Assembly: GCA_964530825.1 (NCBI GenBank)
Contig: CAZHCA010000024.1
Location: 9,431-73,430 of the forward strand
Direction: 5' to 3'
Length of the DNA: 64,000 nucleotides
Source: CAZHCA01 sp964530825
GTDB lineage: Bacteria; Bacteroidota; Bacteroidia; Chitinophagales; Saprospiraceae
The translations under genes were made by a program, and so were the position numbers. The notes under the pieces are model-generated. The model saw nothing but the letters and a program-made list of their open reading frames with translations, had not been told where the DNA came from and did no database searches. Shown here one piece after another: positions 53,121 through 60,971 of this stretch. Positions within the stretch are counted from its first letter, which is position 1; every line of letters starts with the position of its first letter.

Positions 53121-54470
53121 TTACGATATCCCATACTTTTCGAGCCGTCGGTATAAGGCCGACCGCGTGATACCTAAGGACTTGGCCACTTCGGTGATAT
53201 TTCCGGCGTGGAATTGCAGGGCGCGCCGGATCATCTGGACCTCCATTTCTTCCAGGGTTAGCTCGCCCACCTTCGGCAGCGTTGCTGTTTGCACCGGCGA
53301 ACGGTAATGGCGGGCCAGATCTTCGGCTCGGATATTCTGGTCGTTTTGCAGGATGGCGGTGCGCTCTACGAGGTTCTTGAGCTGGCGAATGTTACCCGGG
53401 AAAGTCTGGCGGCGTAGCCACTCGCGGGCTTCTGAGGTAAATCGCAAGCCGGGCCGTTCGTATAAGGCTTGGATGTTTTCCAGGAAATGGCTGGCCAACA
53501 GCGGGATATCATTGGGCCGCTGTCTCAGAGGCGGGATATTGAGTCGGATCAGATTGATTCGATAATATAGGTCTTCGCGGAAAGTTCCATCGATTACCAT
53601 GACCTCCAGATCCCTATTGGTTGCGCTGATCACGCGTACATCCACCTGCTGCGGTTTACTGCTGCCCAGAATTTCGTAGGTTCGCTCCTGCAAGACTCGC
53701 AGCAATTTGACTTGGCTTGGCGCCGCCAGGTCACCGATTTCGTCGAGAAAGATGGTGCCGCCTTCAGCTACGGCGAATCGACCCTGCCTGTCGGCAATGG
53801 CATCGGTAAAAGCGCCTCTTTTGTGGCCAAAAAGTTCGCTTTCGAACAGGCTGGTCGAAATACCGCCGAGATTGACTTTCACAAATGGCTTGTCCGCCCG
53901 TGCGCTGGTGTAGTGAATTGCTTCGGCCAGGAGCTCCTTCCCTGTTCCGCTCTCGCCAGTGATGAGTACGCTGGCGTCGGTAGCAGCCACACGACGGGCG
54001 GTCGAAAGCAGGTTTTGCAGCTCGGGATCTTTACCGATGATGCGGCTGAAATAATCTTCCGCACCACCGGAATGATCCGTCTTATCCTGCTGGAGTGCAA
54101 GCAGGGTTTTCACACTACCGATCAGTTGTTTATTGTCCCAGGGTTTGGCGATAAAATCGCCAGCGCCCATTTTCATGCCTTTTACCGCCAGTTCGACCGT
54201 AGCCCAGCCCGTGATCAAGATAACCGGAACGTTGGGAAGCGTCTCGCGCAGCATTTTTAAGGTCTCCAATCCCTGCCGACCGCTAGTCGAAATGGTGAAG
54301 TTCATGTCGAGTATAATTAGCGATGGCTGATATTCGGTCAATGCCTCCGGTAGTTCCCGAGGATGCTGCAAGCCCATACTGTCGTAGCCGGACTTTTTCA
54401 GCAGCAACCGGATGGAGGCGCAGACAGCCTGGTCGTCGTCGATGATGAGAATGGTCGGTGATCCGGACAT
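53121..54470 (-). CDS. NtrC-type sigma-54-dependent response regulator
   Basis: 449 residues with receiver (residues 1-125; phosphoacceptor Asp in LIILDMNF near 55, acidic pair in ILIIDDDQ), sigma-54 activator AAA+ domain (Walker A GESGTGKELLAEA near 172-184, ELFGHKRGAFTDAIADRQGRF near 213-233, Walker B GGTIFLDEIGDL near 236-247, RINLIRLNIPPLRQRPNDIP) and a C-terminal Fis-type HTH (NITEVAKSLGITRSALYRRLEKYG). The sigma-54 contact loop reads GAFTDA rather than GAFTGA, a change I recall from other Bacteroidetes activators. It is encoded after the efflux genes and with the kinase, and a sigma-54 promoter lies before the operon. Confidence 0.95.
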   Translation of the reverse strand: MSGSPTILIIDDDQAVCASIRLLLKKSGYDSMGLQHPRELPEALTEYQPSLIILDMNFTISTSGRQGLETLKMLRETLPNVPVILITGWATVELAVKGMKMGAGDFIAKPWDNKQLIGSVKTLLALQQDKTDHSGGAEDYFSRIIGKDPELQNLLSTARRVAATDASVLITGESGTGKELLAEAIHYTSARADKPFVKVNLGGISTSLFESELFGHKRGAFTDAIADRQGRFAVAEGGTIFLDEIGDLAAPSQVKLLRVLQERTYEILGSSKPQQVDVRVISATNRDLEVMVIDGTFREDLYYRINLIRLNIPPLRQRPNDIPLLASHFLENIQALYERPGLRFTSEAREWLRRQTFPGNIRQLKNLVERTAILQNDQNIRAEDLARHYRSPVQTATLPKVGELTLEEMEVQMIRRALQFHAGNITEVAKSLGITRSALYRRLEKYGIS

Positions 54471-54641
54471 ATGCGTCTATGTTTGTGGGGTTATTTTTTT
54501 TGAAAGGGATACGCCAGGCTCTCGTTTTTGCGTGTGGGCGCGGGCGAATTATAGGGCCCCGGCAGAGGCAGGGAAAAGCGCCACCAATCGGAGCAGTTTT
54601 ATTTTACCATTTAACTCCTGAGCTATTTCATTCCTTGCTAA

Positions 54642-55814
54642 TTACTCCTCGTGCAAAGCAACTGCCGGATGGATCTGAGCGGCTTGACGGCTGGGGTAGA
54701 GGGCACAGACAATCACGATACCCACAATTAGCAGTATGGTCAGGGCTATTGCGTAATAATAATTAATCGCTTCCAGTTTAAAGGTAGCCAATAGGGGCAT
54801 TTGTAAGGCAAACAAGCTCCCGGTCAACAGCGCCAAAATGGTAACGGTCAGCACTTCTCCCACAAATTGCCAGGTGATGGATCCCCGGGTCGCGCCCATG
54901 CTGCGGCGGATGCCAATTTCGCCTTTGCGCTTGCTGATATTGTACCAAAGTACGCCGAATAGGCCTAGGGCGACGTTGAGAATTAAGAAACCGCAAATGC
55001 AAAGTAGCGCCGTCATGGGAACCCAGACTTCGCGTGACAACCGCTGGCGTTGTTTTTCCAGTGATCTGATTACGAAATCATTGCGTTTGATAACGCCGGC
55101 AATGGCCTCGTTGACTTGCTTTTCGACTAGGGGGGAGGCGCCGGGGGCGATGCGTAAATTCAGGGCGAACGTCTCCGGCGAGTGTAGCGGATGGTATTCA
55201 AAGGAAGCACCTTCTTCCTCGACAAACTCTCCATTGTATTTGTAGTGGTCTACGATCCCAATGATCTTGTTCTCTCCTTCTATAATCACGTATACCGAAT
55301 CGATGACCGGTTGCCTGTAGAAAACCTCTTCCCAGAGCTGTTGGGTAATGACGACCGGTGTATACTTTTGCTGCTGATCATCCTCGGTAAACCACCGCCC
55401 TTCGATTAGCTGTAGTCCTAATACCTCTTGCAGTTGCTCGTCGGCTTGTAAGATGAGTGTGCGCAGTTCGAAACCATTGTCGTCGTTAGAGGTGCTCCAT
55501 GTACTTGAGGAAAATGGTGTGATATTGGAGGAAAAGGCCACCTGTTCTACACCGGAGATATCCAGCAGTTCCGGTTTCAATTGTTTTTTGATCGTTACAA
55601 TTTTGGCGGAGTCTTCGCGTATTTCCCAAAGGGGCAGATTTACGGTCCAGATATGCTCGGTATCAAACCCCAGCGGCGTGCGATAGATGCGGAAGTAATG
55701 GATAGAGATGGTGAAAACGGCAAATAAGATGGTAAAGGCCAAAAAGATTTCCAGGTAGAGCAGGAAGTTTGCTTTGCGCTTATTCCACATTAAGGTCAGG
55801 ATATGCTTGATCAT
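54642..55814 (-). CDS. MacB/FtsX-type ABC transporter permease
   Basis: 390 residues. One N-terminal membrane helix (FLLYLEIFLAFTILFAVFTISIHYF near 16-40), a large periplasmic MacB-PCD-like domain, and three C-terminal helices (MTALLCICGFLILNVALGLFGVLWY, FVGEVLTVTILALLTGSLFAL, YAIALTILLIVGIVIVCALYPS) with the FtsX segment SKRKGEIGIRRSMGATRGSI between them. This is the mechanotransmission-type permease (type VII) that moves substrate from the periplasm through a TolC-like duct. Its start overlaps the stop of the companion permease by 4 bases; the two probably form a heterodimer. A 171-base gap separates it from the regulator gene downstream. Confidence 0.9.
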   Translation of the reverse strand: MIKHILTLMWNKRKANFLLYLEIFLAFTILFAVFTISIHYFRIYRTPLGFDTEHIWTVNLPLWEIREDSAKIVTIKKQLKPELLDISGVEQVAFSSNITPFSSSTWSTSNDDNGFELRTLILQADEQLQEVLGLQLIEGRWFTEDDQQQKYTPVVITQQLWEEVFYRQPVIDSVYVIIEGENKIIGIVDHYKYNGEFVEEEGASFEYHPLHSPETFALNLRIAPGASPLVEKQVNEAIAGVIKRNDFVIRSLEKQRQRLSREVWVPMTALLCICGFLILNVALGLFGVLWYNISKRKGEIGIRRSMGATRGSITWQFVGEVLTVTILALLTGSLFALQMPLLATFKLEAINYYYAIALTILLIVGIVIVCALYPSRQAAQIHPAVALHEE

Positions 55815-57145
55815 ACGGCGGATTGTTTTAGAGCGTTTACGATTTGCAGGCGCGACATACGCCAGGCGGGCAGAAGGCCCGAAAGAATGCCAAACAGGAT
55901 GCAGGCCAGCAGGCTATAACCGAAAACCGGCAAATTAAAAGCCAGTGTGGTATTGCCTATAATCTGGCTATTGTTGATCGACTGGATCAAGAGGATCGCC
56001 AGGGCAAAGCCGATTAGGCCCCCGATAAGCGTCAGGATTACATTTTCGAATACAAACTGGGTCAGGATGGCATTGGTGTGAGCTCCGAAGGCCTTTCGCA
56101 CCCCGATCTCGGCCGATCGCTCCAGGATACGGCTGACGTTGATGTTGATCAAATTGAGGGTGGGCAGTAGGATGAAAAGCAACAACCCGCCGCCCAAAAT
56201 AAGCAAAAGCAAACGCGGGCTATCTTCGGGGTCGTCGTTGAAGAACAGCGTCCAGGCTTCCCATTGCAGAAAAGTGACCGGGCGGAGCTCTAATTGATTG
56301 TACGCTTCCGGGTTGGGCATCTGAAAATGTTCAGCTACGTGGTGAATCTCCTGTACAATGCTTTCCCGGTCGGCCGGCTTCTCGGCCAAAAAAGCCATCC
56401 AGAAATTGCCGGTCATTTCTTCGTCGGCTAAGGTGGAAGCAGGCATATGGGTGTAGGGTAAGAATATATCTGCGCTGGCATAGTCTTGTGAGCCTTTCAC
56501 ATCCTTTACTACGCCCACTAATGCAAACTGCTTACCCTCCAGGGTAAGGGTCTCGCCAAGGAGGCCACTCTTTCGGCCAAAATACTGCTGTGCGCAACGC
56601 TGACTCATGACAACCTGCTGGGTTTGCTGTTCGACGGCTTGCTGGGTGTACGGTCGACCCTCTGCAAAATCGAATCGGAAGATATCCCAGTAGTACCCAT
56701 CGGTATAGGTAGCCGAAAGGGTGAGTTTATTGGTGTTCAGAAAAACATCAAAGGAATTGTAGACGCTGAAAATAGAATAGCGCTCAGCAGAGGGTAGATC
56801 GGTCAGGTTTGTCTTCAGAAAGCTAAAGCCACCGGACGAAATGGATACGGAAGATTGCCGGTCCATCTGAGTTTCGGTGGTATCGTAGGTCATGACGCCA
56901 TCGACGAGGGCAGAGTCGATCTGCAGTAAGGTGTCGTTTTTGATCAATTTCAGGGCCACCTGATTGTTGAATACCAGCCGGTCGCGGTTAGCCAGTGGTG
57001 GATTTTTTCCAAATTGCGCCTGTAAAAACGCAGTCACCAGCATAATGATCATGAGGGTAAAACTGATGCCGAACAGACTGACGAAGGTGAAGAACTTACG
57101 CCGACCCAGCACTTTTATTGCGGTCTTAAAATAATTGCTCCACAT
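55811..57145 (-). CDS. MacB/FtsX-type ABC transporter permease
   Basis: 444 residues with the same plan: an N-terminal helix (FTFVSLFGISFTLMIIMLVTAFL near 18-40), a periplasmic domain of about 250 residues (for example DGYYWDIFRFDFAEGRPYTQQ and CAQQYFGRKSGLLGETLTLEG, typical of MacB_PCD), and three C-terminal helices (LLLLILGGGLLLFILLPTLNLI, FVFENVILTLIGGLIGFALAILL, GYSLLACILFGILSGLLPAWRMS) around the FtsX motif ERSAEIGVRKAFGAHTNAI. It follows the ATPase gene by about 20 bases and overlaps the second permease gene. Together they form the inner-membrane part of the efflux pump. Confidence 0.92.
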   Translation of the reverse strand: MWSNYFKTAIKVLGRRKFFTFVSLFGISFTLMIIMLVTAFLQAQFGKNPPLANRDRLVFNNQVALKLIKNDTLLQIDSALVDGVMTYDTTETQMDRQSSVSISSGGFSFLKTNLTDLPSAERYSIFSVYNSFDVFLNTNKLTLSATYTDGYYWDIFRFDFAEGRPYTQQAVEQQTQQVVMSQRCAQQYFGRKSGLLGETLTLEGKQFALVGVVKDVKGSQDYASADIFLPYTHMPASTLADEEMTGNFWMAFLAEKPADRESIVQEIHHVAEHFQMPNPEAYNQLELRPVTFLQWEAWTLFFNDDPEDSPRLLLLILGGGLLLFILLPTLNLININVSRILERSAEIGVRKAFGAHTNAILTQFVFENVILTLIGGLIGFALAILLIQSINNSQIIGNTTLAFNLPVFGYSLLACILFGILSGLLPAWRMSRLQIVNALKQSAV

Positions 57146-57165
57146 AAGGCATACATTTTGCTTGA

Positions 57166-57903
57166 TTATTGAATCTGGCTGCCGTCGAAAAGGCGAACCA
57201 GGCGGTGGGTTTTCTGGGCCATCGTATCGTCGTGGGTTACCATGACGATGGTGGCGCCCAATTCCTGATTGAGTTGGAGCAGGATATCCATCACTTCGTT
57301 ACCCATAACGCTGTCGAGATTGCCGGTGGGCTCATCGGCTAGGATGATACGGGGTTGTCCTACGATGGCCCGGGCGATGGCGACGCGCTGTTTTTGTCCA
57401 CCCGATAATTGGGTGGGGAAGTGCCGCATGCGGTTTTTCAACCCCACCCGGATCAGGGCCGCTTCGGCCTTCTCGCGGCGTTGGCGGGCGCCGATTTTGC
57501 GATAAAGTAGGGGCAGTTCGACGTTATCGATTACTGACAGATCATTAATCAGATGAAAACTCTGAAAGATGAAGCCCAGGTTTTCATTGCGAAATCGCGC
57601 CGTAGATTTGGAGTTGTAGTTGGTGACTACCTTCCCTGCTACGGTTGCCCGGCCCTCTGTGGGCTCATCGATCAGGCCGATGATGTTGAGCAGTGTACTT
57701 TTTCCACAACCGGAAGGACCCATAATCGAAAGAAACGCTCCCGGCGCCACCTCCAGGTTGATATTGTGCAGGGCTTGGGTTTCAATGGTTTTGGTCCGGT
57801 AGACTTTCCCAACCTGCTCGAGGCGAATGATGGGCTCAGCCCCTGTAGGGCTTGCTGGAGTACCCATGGACAATGATACAGATGAATTAGCCATAGCTTG
57901 CAT
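57166..57903 (-). CDS. MacB/LolD-type ABC transporter ATPase
   Basis: About 245 residues from the ATG at 57903 (57894 is also possible); starts further upstream would overlap the TolC gene. All ABC motifs are present: Walker A GPSGCGKSTLLNIIGLIDEPT near 63-83, Q-loop FIFQSFHLINDLSVIDNVELP, signature LSGGQKQRVAIARAIVGQPR near 168-187, Walker B IILADEPTGNLDSVMGNEV and the H-loop VMVTHDDTMA. The sequence LIDEPTEG and IDNVELPLLYR are characteristic of the LolD/MacB family that drives lipoprotein or tripartite efflux systems. It powers the two permeases encoded next. Confidence 0.95.
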   Translation of the reverse strand: MQAMANSSVSLSMGTPASPTGAEPIIRLEQVGKVYRTKTIETQALHNINLEVAPGAFLSIMGPSGCGKSTLLNIIGLIDEPTEGRATVAGKVVTNYNSKSTARFRNENLGFIFQSFHLINDLSVIDNVELPLLYRKIGARQRREKAEAALIRVGLKNRMRHFPTQLSGGQKQRVAIARAIVGQPRIILADEPTGNLDSVMGNEVMDILLQLNQELGATIVMVTHDDTMAQKTHRLVRLFDGSQIQ

Positions 57904-57913
57904 TTTTTGGTAT

Positions 57914-59368
57914 TTAAGGATAAAGTATGGGTTGGTCATTTGAAAAATCATAAAGTGTTAGTCCTCGTATGCGGTAAACCTGCTGCCAGCAGCGGCGTAG
58001 GGTATTGATGTAGGTGCGACGCGCCTGGTCGCGCTCCTGCTGAGCGATGGTCAGATCGGTAACGCTCAGGGCGCCCAATACGTAGCTTTCGCGTGCAATG
58101 CGGTAGCGATCGCGGGCCAGGCCTTGCAGTTGGCGGGTGAGTTGCAGCTCCTCGCGGATGTCCTCCAACTGGACCACCGCTTGTTGGATATCGTTTTGAA
58201 AAGCCTGGGTCTGGCGCCGGCTTTGTTGTCGGACAAAATCGCGCTCAGCTTCGGCTATGGCGACCCGTTCGCGCTGCCGTCCCCAGTCAAGGATCGGCAT
58301 ACCGACCTGAAGTTGTAGGAATTGCTCTTGTTGCGGGTCCTGGTAAATGCCTTCGATGTTCGTGGCAGAACGGGTATATCCGAAGGAAGCCGTAAGATTG
58401 GCCTGCAGGCCACCGGTCCCCTTGGTGCGGGCGATCTCCCGCTCGGCCTCCAGTTGGTCGCGCTCCAGTTGGAGTAAGTCGGGGCGGTAACGGCGTGCTG
58501 CGTTCAGGGCTTCTTGGATGGTGATTGGAAAGGAGTCGGGCTCGATGGGTGGGACTGGCTTTAATAGTTGCTGTGGGTTAGCTTCGCCCAGGAAAAGGAA
58601 TAGTGCATTTTGGGCGAGCTGGGCCGCCTGCTCGGCTCGCTTAGCGCTGCGCTGGGCGTTTAGCAGCTGCACTTCCAGTTGCAAAAGGTCGCTTTGTGAA
58701 AGCCGGCCTAGAGCGTGGCGTTCTTTGGCCATAGTGAGCAGCTGCCGGTTGTTATCGACATTCAACTGGGCGATAGCCATCTCCTGTGCGGCATCCAGCA
58801 GGTCGAAAAAAAGTGCTACCGCCTGCTCCTGTCCGGCTTCGCGGGTAGCTACGTATTGTCGCTGGGCGGCCTTCAGGTCGATCGGCCGGATCCGCTGTTC
58901 CCACTTCATGGCATTAAAGCCAAAGAGTGGTTGGGAGATCCCGAAGCGAATGGGAACACCGTTATACGACTGCATATCGTTTTCGAAATCGTCGAAGCGT
59001 TCCAGGTTGGAGCGTACGAAGAGGGCCCCCCCGGTAAAGGGGATGTTTTGCTCGAGTGATAAACCGAAAAAGGAAAAGTTGTTGGCAATAGGCTGAAAAG
59101 CAATATTTCCGTCGGGTTGGGTTACCGCACTGGAAGTACGCGAAAAATTGGGAAAGTTCAGGCTGCCCGAAAGTTGCGGCCGCAAGTCGGCCCGGTAAAT
59201 GGCATAGCGACTGCTGGCCTGTGCCAAGTCGCGGTCGGCCCGGTAGGCTTCAAGTGCTTGCTCGCGGGCTTTTTCGAGCACCCGGCCAAGCGTCAGGGTG
59301 TCGGCGAAGGATTGGCCGGCCAATCCGCAGGGTAGCCATAACCAGATAAGCATCAACAGTTTGCGCAT
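57914..59368 (-). CDS. TolC-family outer-membrane efflux protein
   Basis: 484 residues with a signal peptide (LLMLIWLWLPCGLAGQ) and the two-fold repeated coiled-coil/barrel layout of TolC proteins: LTLGRVLEKAREQALEAYRADRDL, ISQPLFGFNAMKWEQRI, LARDRYRIARESYVLGALSVTDLTIAQQERDQARRTYINTLR near the C-terminus (the family YxxGxxxxxDLxxAQ motif). It forms the trimeric outer-membrane duct. It lies 2 bases after the adaptor gene stop and about 10 before the ATPase start, so it is second in the operon. Confidence 0.93.
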   Translation of the reverse strand: MRKLLMLIWLWLPCGLAGQSFADTLTLGRVLEKAREQALEAYRADRDLAQASSRYAIYRADLRPQLSGSLNFPNFSRTSSAVTQPDGNIAFQPIANNFSFFGLSLEQNIPFTGGALFVRSNLERFDDFENDMQSYNGVPIRFGISQPLFGFNAMKWEQRIRPIDLKAAQRQYVATREAGQEQAVALFFDLLDAAQEMAIAQLNVDNNRQLLTMAKERHALGRLSQSDLLQLEVQLLNAQRSAKRAEQAAQLAQNALFLFLGEANPQQLLKPVPPIEPDSFPITIQEALNAARRYRPDLLQLERDQLEAEREIARTKGTGGLQANLTASFGYTRSATNIEGIYQDPQQEQFLQLQVGMPILDWGRQRERVAIAEAERDFVRQQSRRQTQAFQNDIQQAVVQLEDIREELQLTRQLQGLARDRYRIARESYVLGALSVTDLTIAQQERDQARRTYINTLRRCWQQVYRIRGLTLYDFSNDQPILYP

Positions 59369-59370
59369 TA

Positions 59371-60618
59371 CTATTGCAGTTTTAAACGGTTCAGGTGATC
59401 GTAATCGCTCATGTCGGAGATGATGATCCGGTCGCCGGCTTGCAAATCGCCGGCAGCAATCTCGACGTAGTCGGCATTGGTGAGTCCGATTCTTACTTCG
59501 GTAGCTACAGCTTCCGCCTCCCGCAGGACAAAGAGTTTCTGGGAGCGTGCTCCGTTGAAGGCCGGGCCGTTCGGGGCCCGCAAGACTTGCTCTTTACGGT
59601 CTGTTACCAGGAAGACTTCAGCGCGCAGATTGGGACGTAGTGCAGGGTGGTTATTTTCTTCCAGTTCCACCTGTAAAGCAATAGTGTTATTTTCTACTGC
59701 CGGCAAAATGCTGGCCACCCTCCCAACCAGGCGTTGATCGTTAATGCGTACACTAACCGGCATACCTACCCGTAGCCGGGAGGCGTAGCGGTCGGAGCAG
59801 CTCGCTTCGATGCGAAAACGTTCCAGGTTGGCAATGCGGACCAGGCTTTCTCCCTCGGTCACCTGTCGGCCCACCGATTGGTTGATCCAGGTAATGACGC
59901 CCGGCTGTCGGGCCGTGACGGTCGTTTCGTGCAGCTTACGCTCTAATTCTCGTACTGCTTTCTCTTTGATGGTCACCTGGAGGTCGAGTTTGCGGCGATC
60001 GGTCTCGATAACCTCTCGCCGGAAGGTCAGCTCGTTTTCCAGCTTTTTCTTTTCCAGGCGTGCCACCTCCAGGCGTAGCTGGACGCCATCGACTTCTTCC
60101 TGGGTGGCAGAGCCGATCGCCTGCAGGCGCTTGGTATCGGCTAGTTCGGCCTCCAGACCGGCTACTTCCAACCCTTTGATTTCATCGTCGTAAGCTAGGT
60201 CCCGGAGATCTTTATCGTAGGCCAGTTTGAGGCGGGTGAGGTCGGCTTTAGCCAATTCCAGCTCGTCGTTGAGCGATTCGAAATTGAGCCGGACGAACTC
60301 CGCATCAAGCTGTAGAAGTGGATCGCCCGGGTCGACAGCGTCGCCCGACTGCTTGAAGACTTCCTTAATTTCAGTATTGACCGGTGCATTGAGGCTATGT
60401 TCGAAGTAGGGCAACACCATGCCCGATGCGGTAATGGTGTTTTCGATAGCGCCAACTTCGACCTGCCCGATGCGAAAATCGGCTTCAGAGACCGAAGCAA
60501 GGAGCCAACGCTGGAATAAAACCACGACAATGGCCATTCCTGCTAGGGTCAGCCCGATACGCAGTAGGAGCCTGAGGCGTCGCCGATTTTGGGTTTGTTT
60601 GGAAATGGGACGGTCCAT
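59371..60618 (-). CDS. HlyD/MacA-type periplasmic adaptor protein
   Basis: About 415 residues from the ATG at 60618. The earlier in-frame ATG at 60660 falls inside the predicted sigma-54 promoter, so the shorter start is preferred. One N-terminal membrane helix (LRIGLTLAGMAIVVVLFQRWLL) is followed by a barrel-sandwich lipoyl-like half (VEVGAIENTITASGMVLPYFEHSLNAPVNTEIKEV), a coiled-coil hairpin of about 130 residues (LNDELELAKADLTRLKLAYDKDL, KLDLQVTIKEKAVRELERKLHET) and the second half and beta-barrel (TVTARQPGVITWINQSVGRQVTEGESL, VGMPVSVRINDQRLVGRVASI). It links the permeases to TolC. First gene of the operon. Confidence 0.92.
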   Translation of the reverse strand: MDRPISKQTQNRRRLRLLLRIGLTLAGMAIVVVLFQRWLLASVSEADFRIGQVEVGAIENTITASGMVLPYFEHSLNAPVNTEIKEVFKQSGDAVDPGDPLLQLDAEFVRLNFESLNDELELAKADLTRLKLAYDKDLRDLAYDDEIKGLEVAGLEAELADTKRLQAIGSATQEEVDGVQLRLEVARLEKKKLENELTFRREVIETDRRKLDLQVTIKEKAVRELERKLHETTVTARQPGVITWINQSVGRQVTEGESLVRIANLERFRIEASCSDRYASRLRVGMPVSVRINDQRLVGRVASILPAVENNTIALQVELEENNHPALRPNLRAEVFLVTDRKEQVLRAPNGPAFNGARSQKLFVLREAEAVATEVRIGLTNADYVEIAAGDLQAGDRIIISDMSDYDHLNRLKLQ

Positions 60619-60648
60619 AGCAAAACAATTTTTGTTTGCTAACCAGCC

Positions 60649-60664
60649 GTCAAGGCCCATGCCA
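60649..60664 (-). promoter_or_regulatory. Sigma-54 (-24/-12) promoter of the efflux operon
   Basis: On the minus strand these 16 bases read TGGCATGGGCCTTGAC. Aligned to the sigma-54 consensus TGGCAyG-N4-TTGCw with exact spacing, every base of the -24 block matches and the -12 block matches TTG, differing only at GC (GA here). The expected transcription start is near 60638, about 20 bases before the adaptor ATG. A sigma-54 activator is encoded in the same operon. Confidence 0.65.
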
Positions 60665-60715
60665 AAAATTTAAGCGCTGATTTTTAATTATTTATACGTA
60701 TGGGTATATATCAAT

Positions 60716-60731
60716 TGTCCGTTATCGGACA
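60716..60731 (-). promoter_or_regulatory. Candidate upstream activator site (dyad) for the NtrC-type regulator
   Basis: Perfect dyad TGTCCG-TTAT-CGGACA. Its centre lies about 85 bases upstream of the expected start of the sigma-54 promoter at 60649-60664, a normal enhancer distance. TGTC-N8-GACA half-sites of this kind are bound by several Fis-type-HTH sigma-54 activators. Only one copy is visible, so cooperative binding to a second degenerate site is not shown. Confidence 0.5.
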
Positions 60732-60748
60732 CCGGCGAGTTCGAAAAT

Positions 60749-60776
60749 AAAACCGGGGCCTATAGCCACCGGTTTT
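60749..60776 (-). terminator. Candidate intrinsic terminator
   Basis: AAAACCGG at 60749-60756 pairs with CCGGTTTT at 60769-60776; the stem can be extended by GGC/GCC with one bulge. On the minus strand the hairpin ends in TTTTATTTTC, so it could end transcription coming from the FUSC-like gene (60972-61916) and insulate the sigma-54 promoter region. The stop codon is about 195 bases upstream, which is long. The rest of the gap 60777-60971 shows nothing else. Confidence 0.45.
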
Positions 60777-60971
60777 AGGGGAACGGTGTAGTTTATGTGT
60801 AATTTTTATTATGGATGAGCGAGCGAAGAGCAAAAAAGGGCAAGTGGAAAGGCTCCACTATGCCCAGTCATTCCGCTTTTCAAATTCAAGGGTAAAAATG
60901 CGTTGTTTTTTCGGCAACATTTGTAGAATAAATTCTAAAGGTGCTCTTGTTTGAAGCCTCCTGATACGGCT

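Noticed and set aside
53712..54260. Plus-strand open frame opposite the sigma-54 activator gene
   Set aside because: Lies fully within a gene with all AAA+ motifs; typical antisense shadow of GC-rich codons.
54501..54516. Second sigma-54 promoter before the regulator gene (TGGCGTATCCCTTTCA on the minus strand)
   Set aside because: Three of the conserved positions do not match, including the G of the -12 element; too weak to call, though the 171-base gap before the regulator leaves room for an internal promoter.
60619..60660. Longer start at 60660 for the adaptor protein
   Set aside because: The ATG lies within the predicted sigma-54 promoter and the added residues have no counterpart in HlyD-type proteins.
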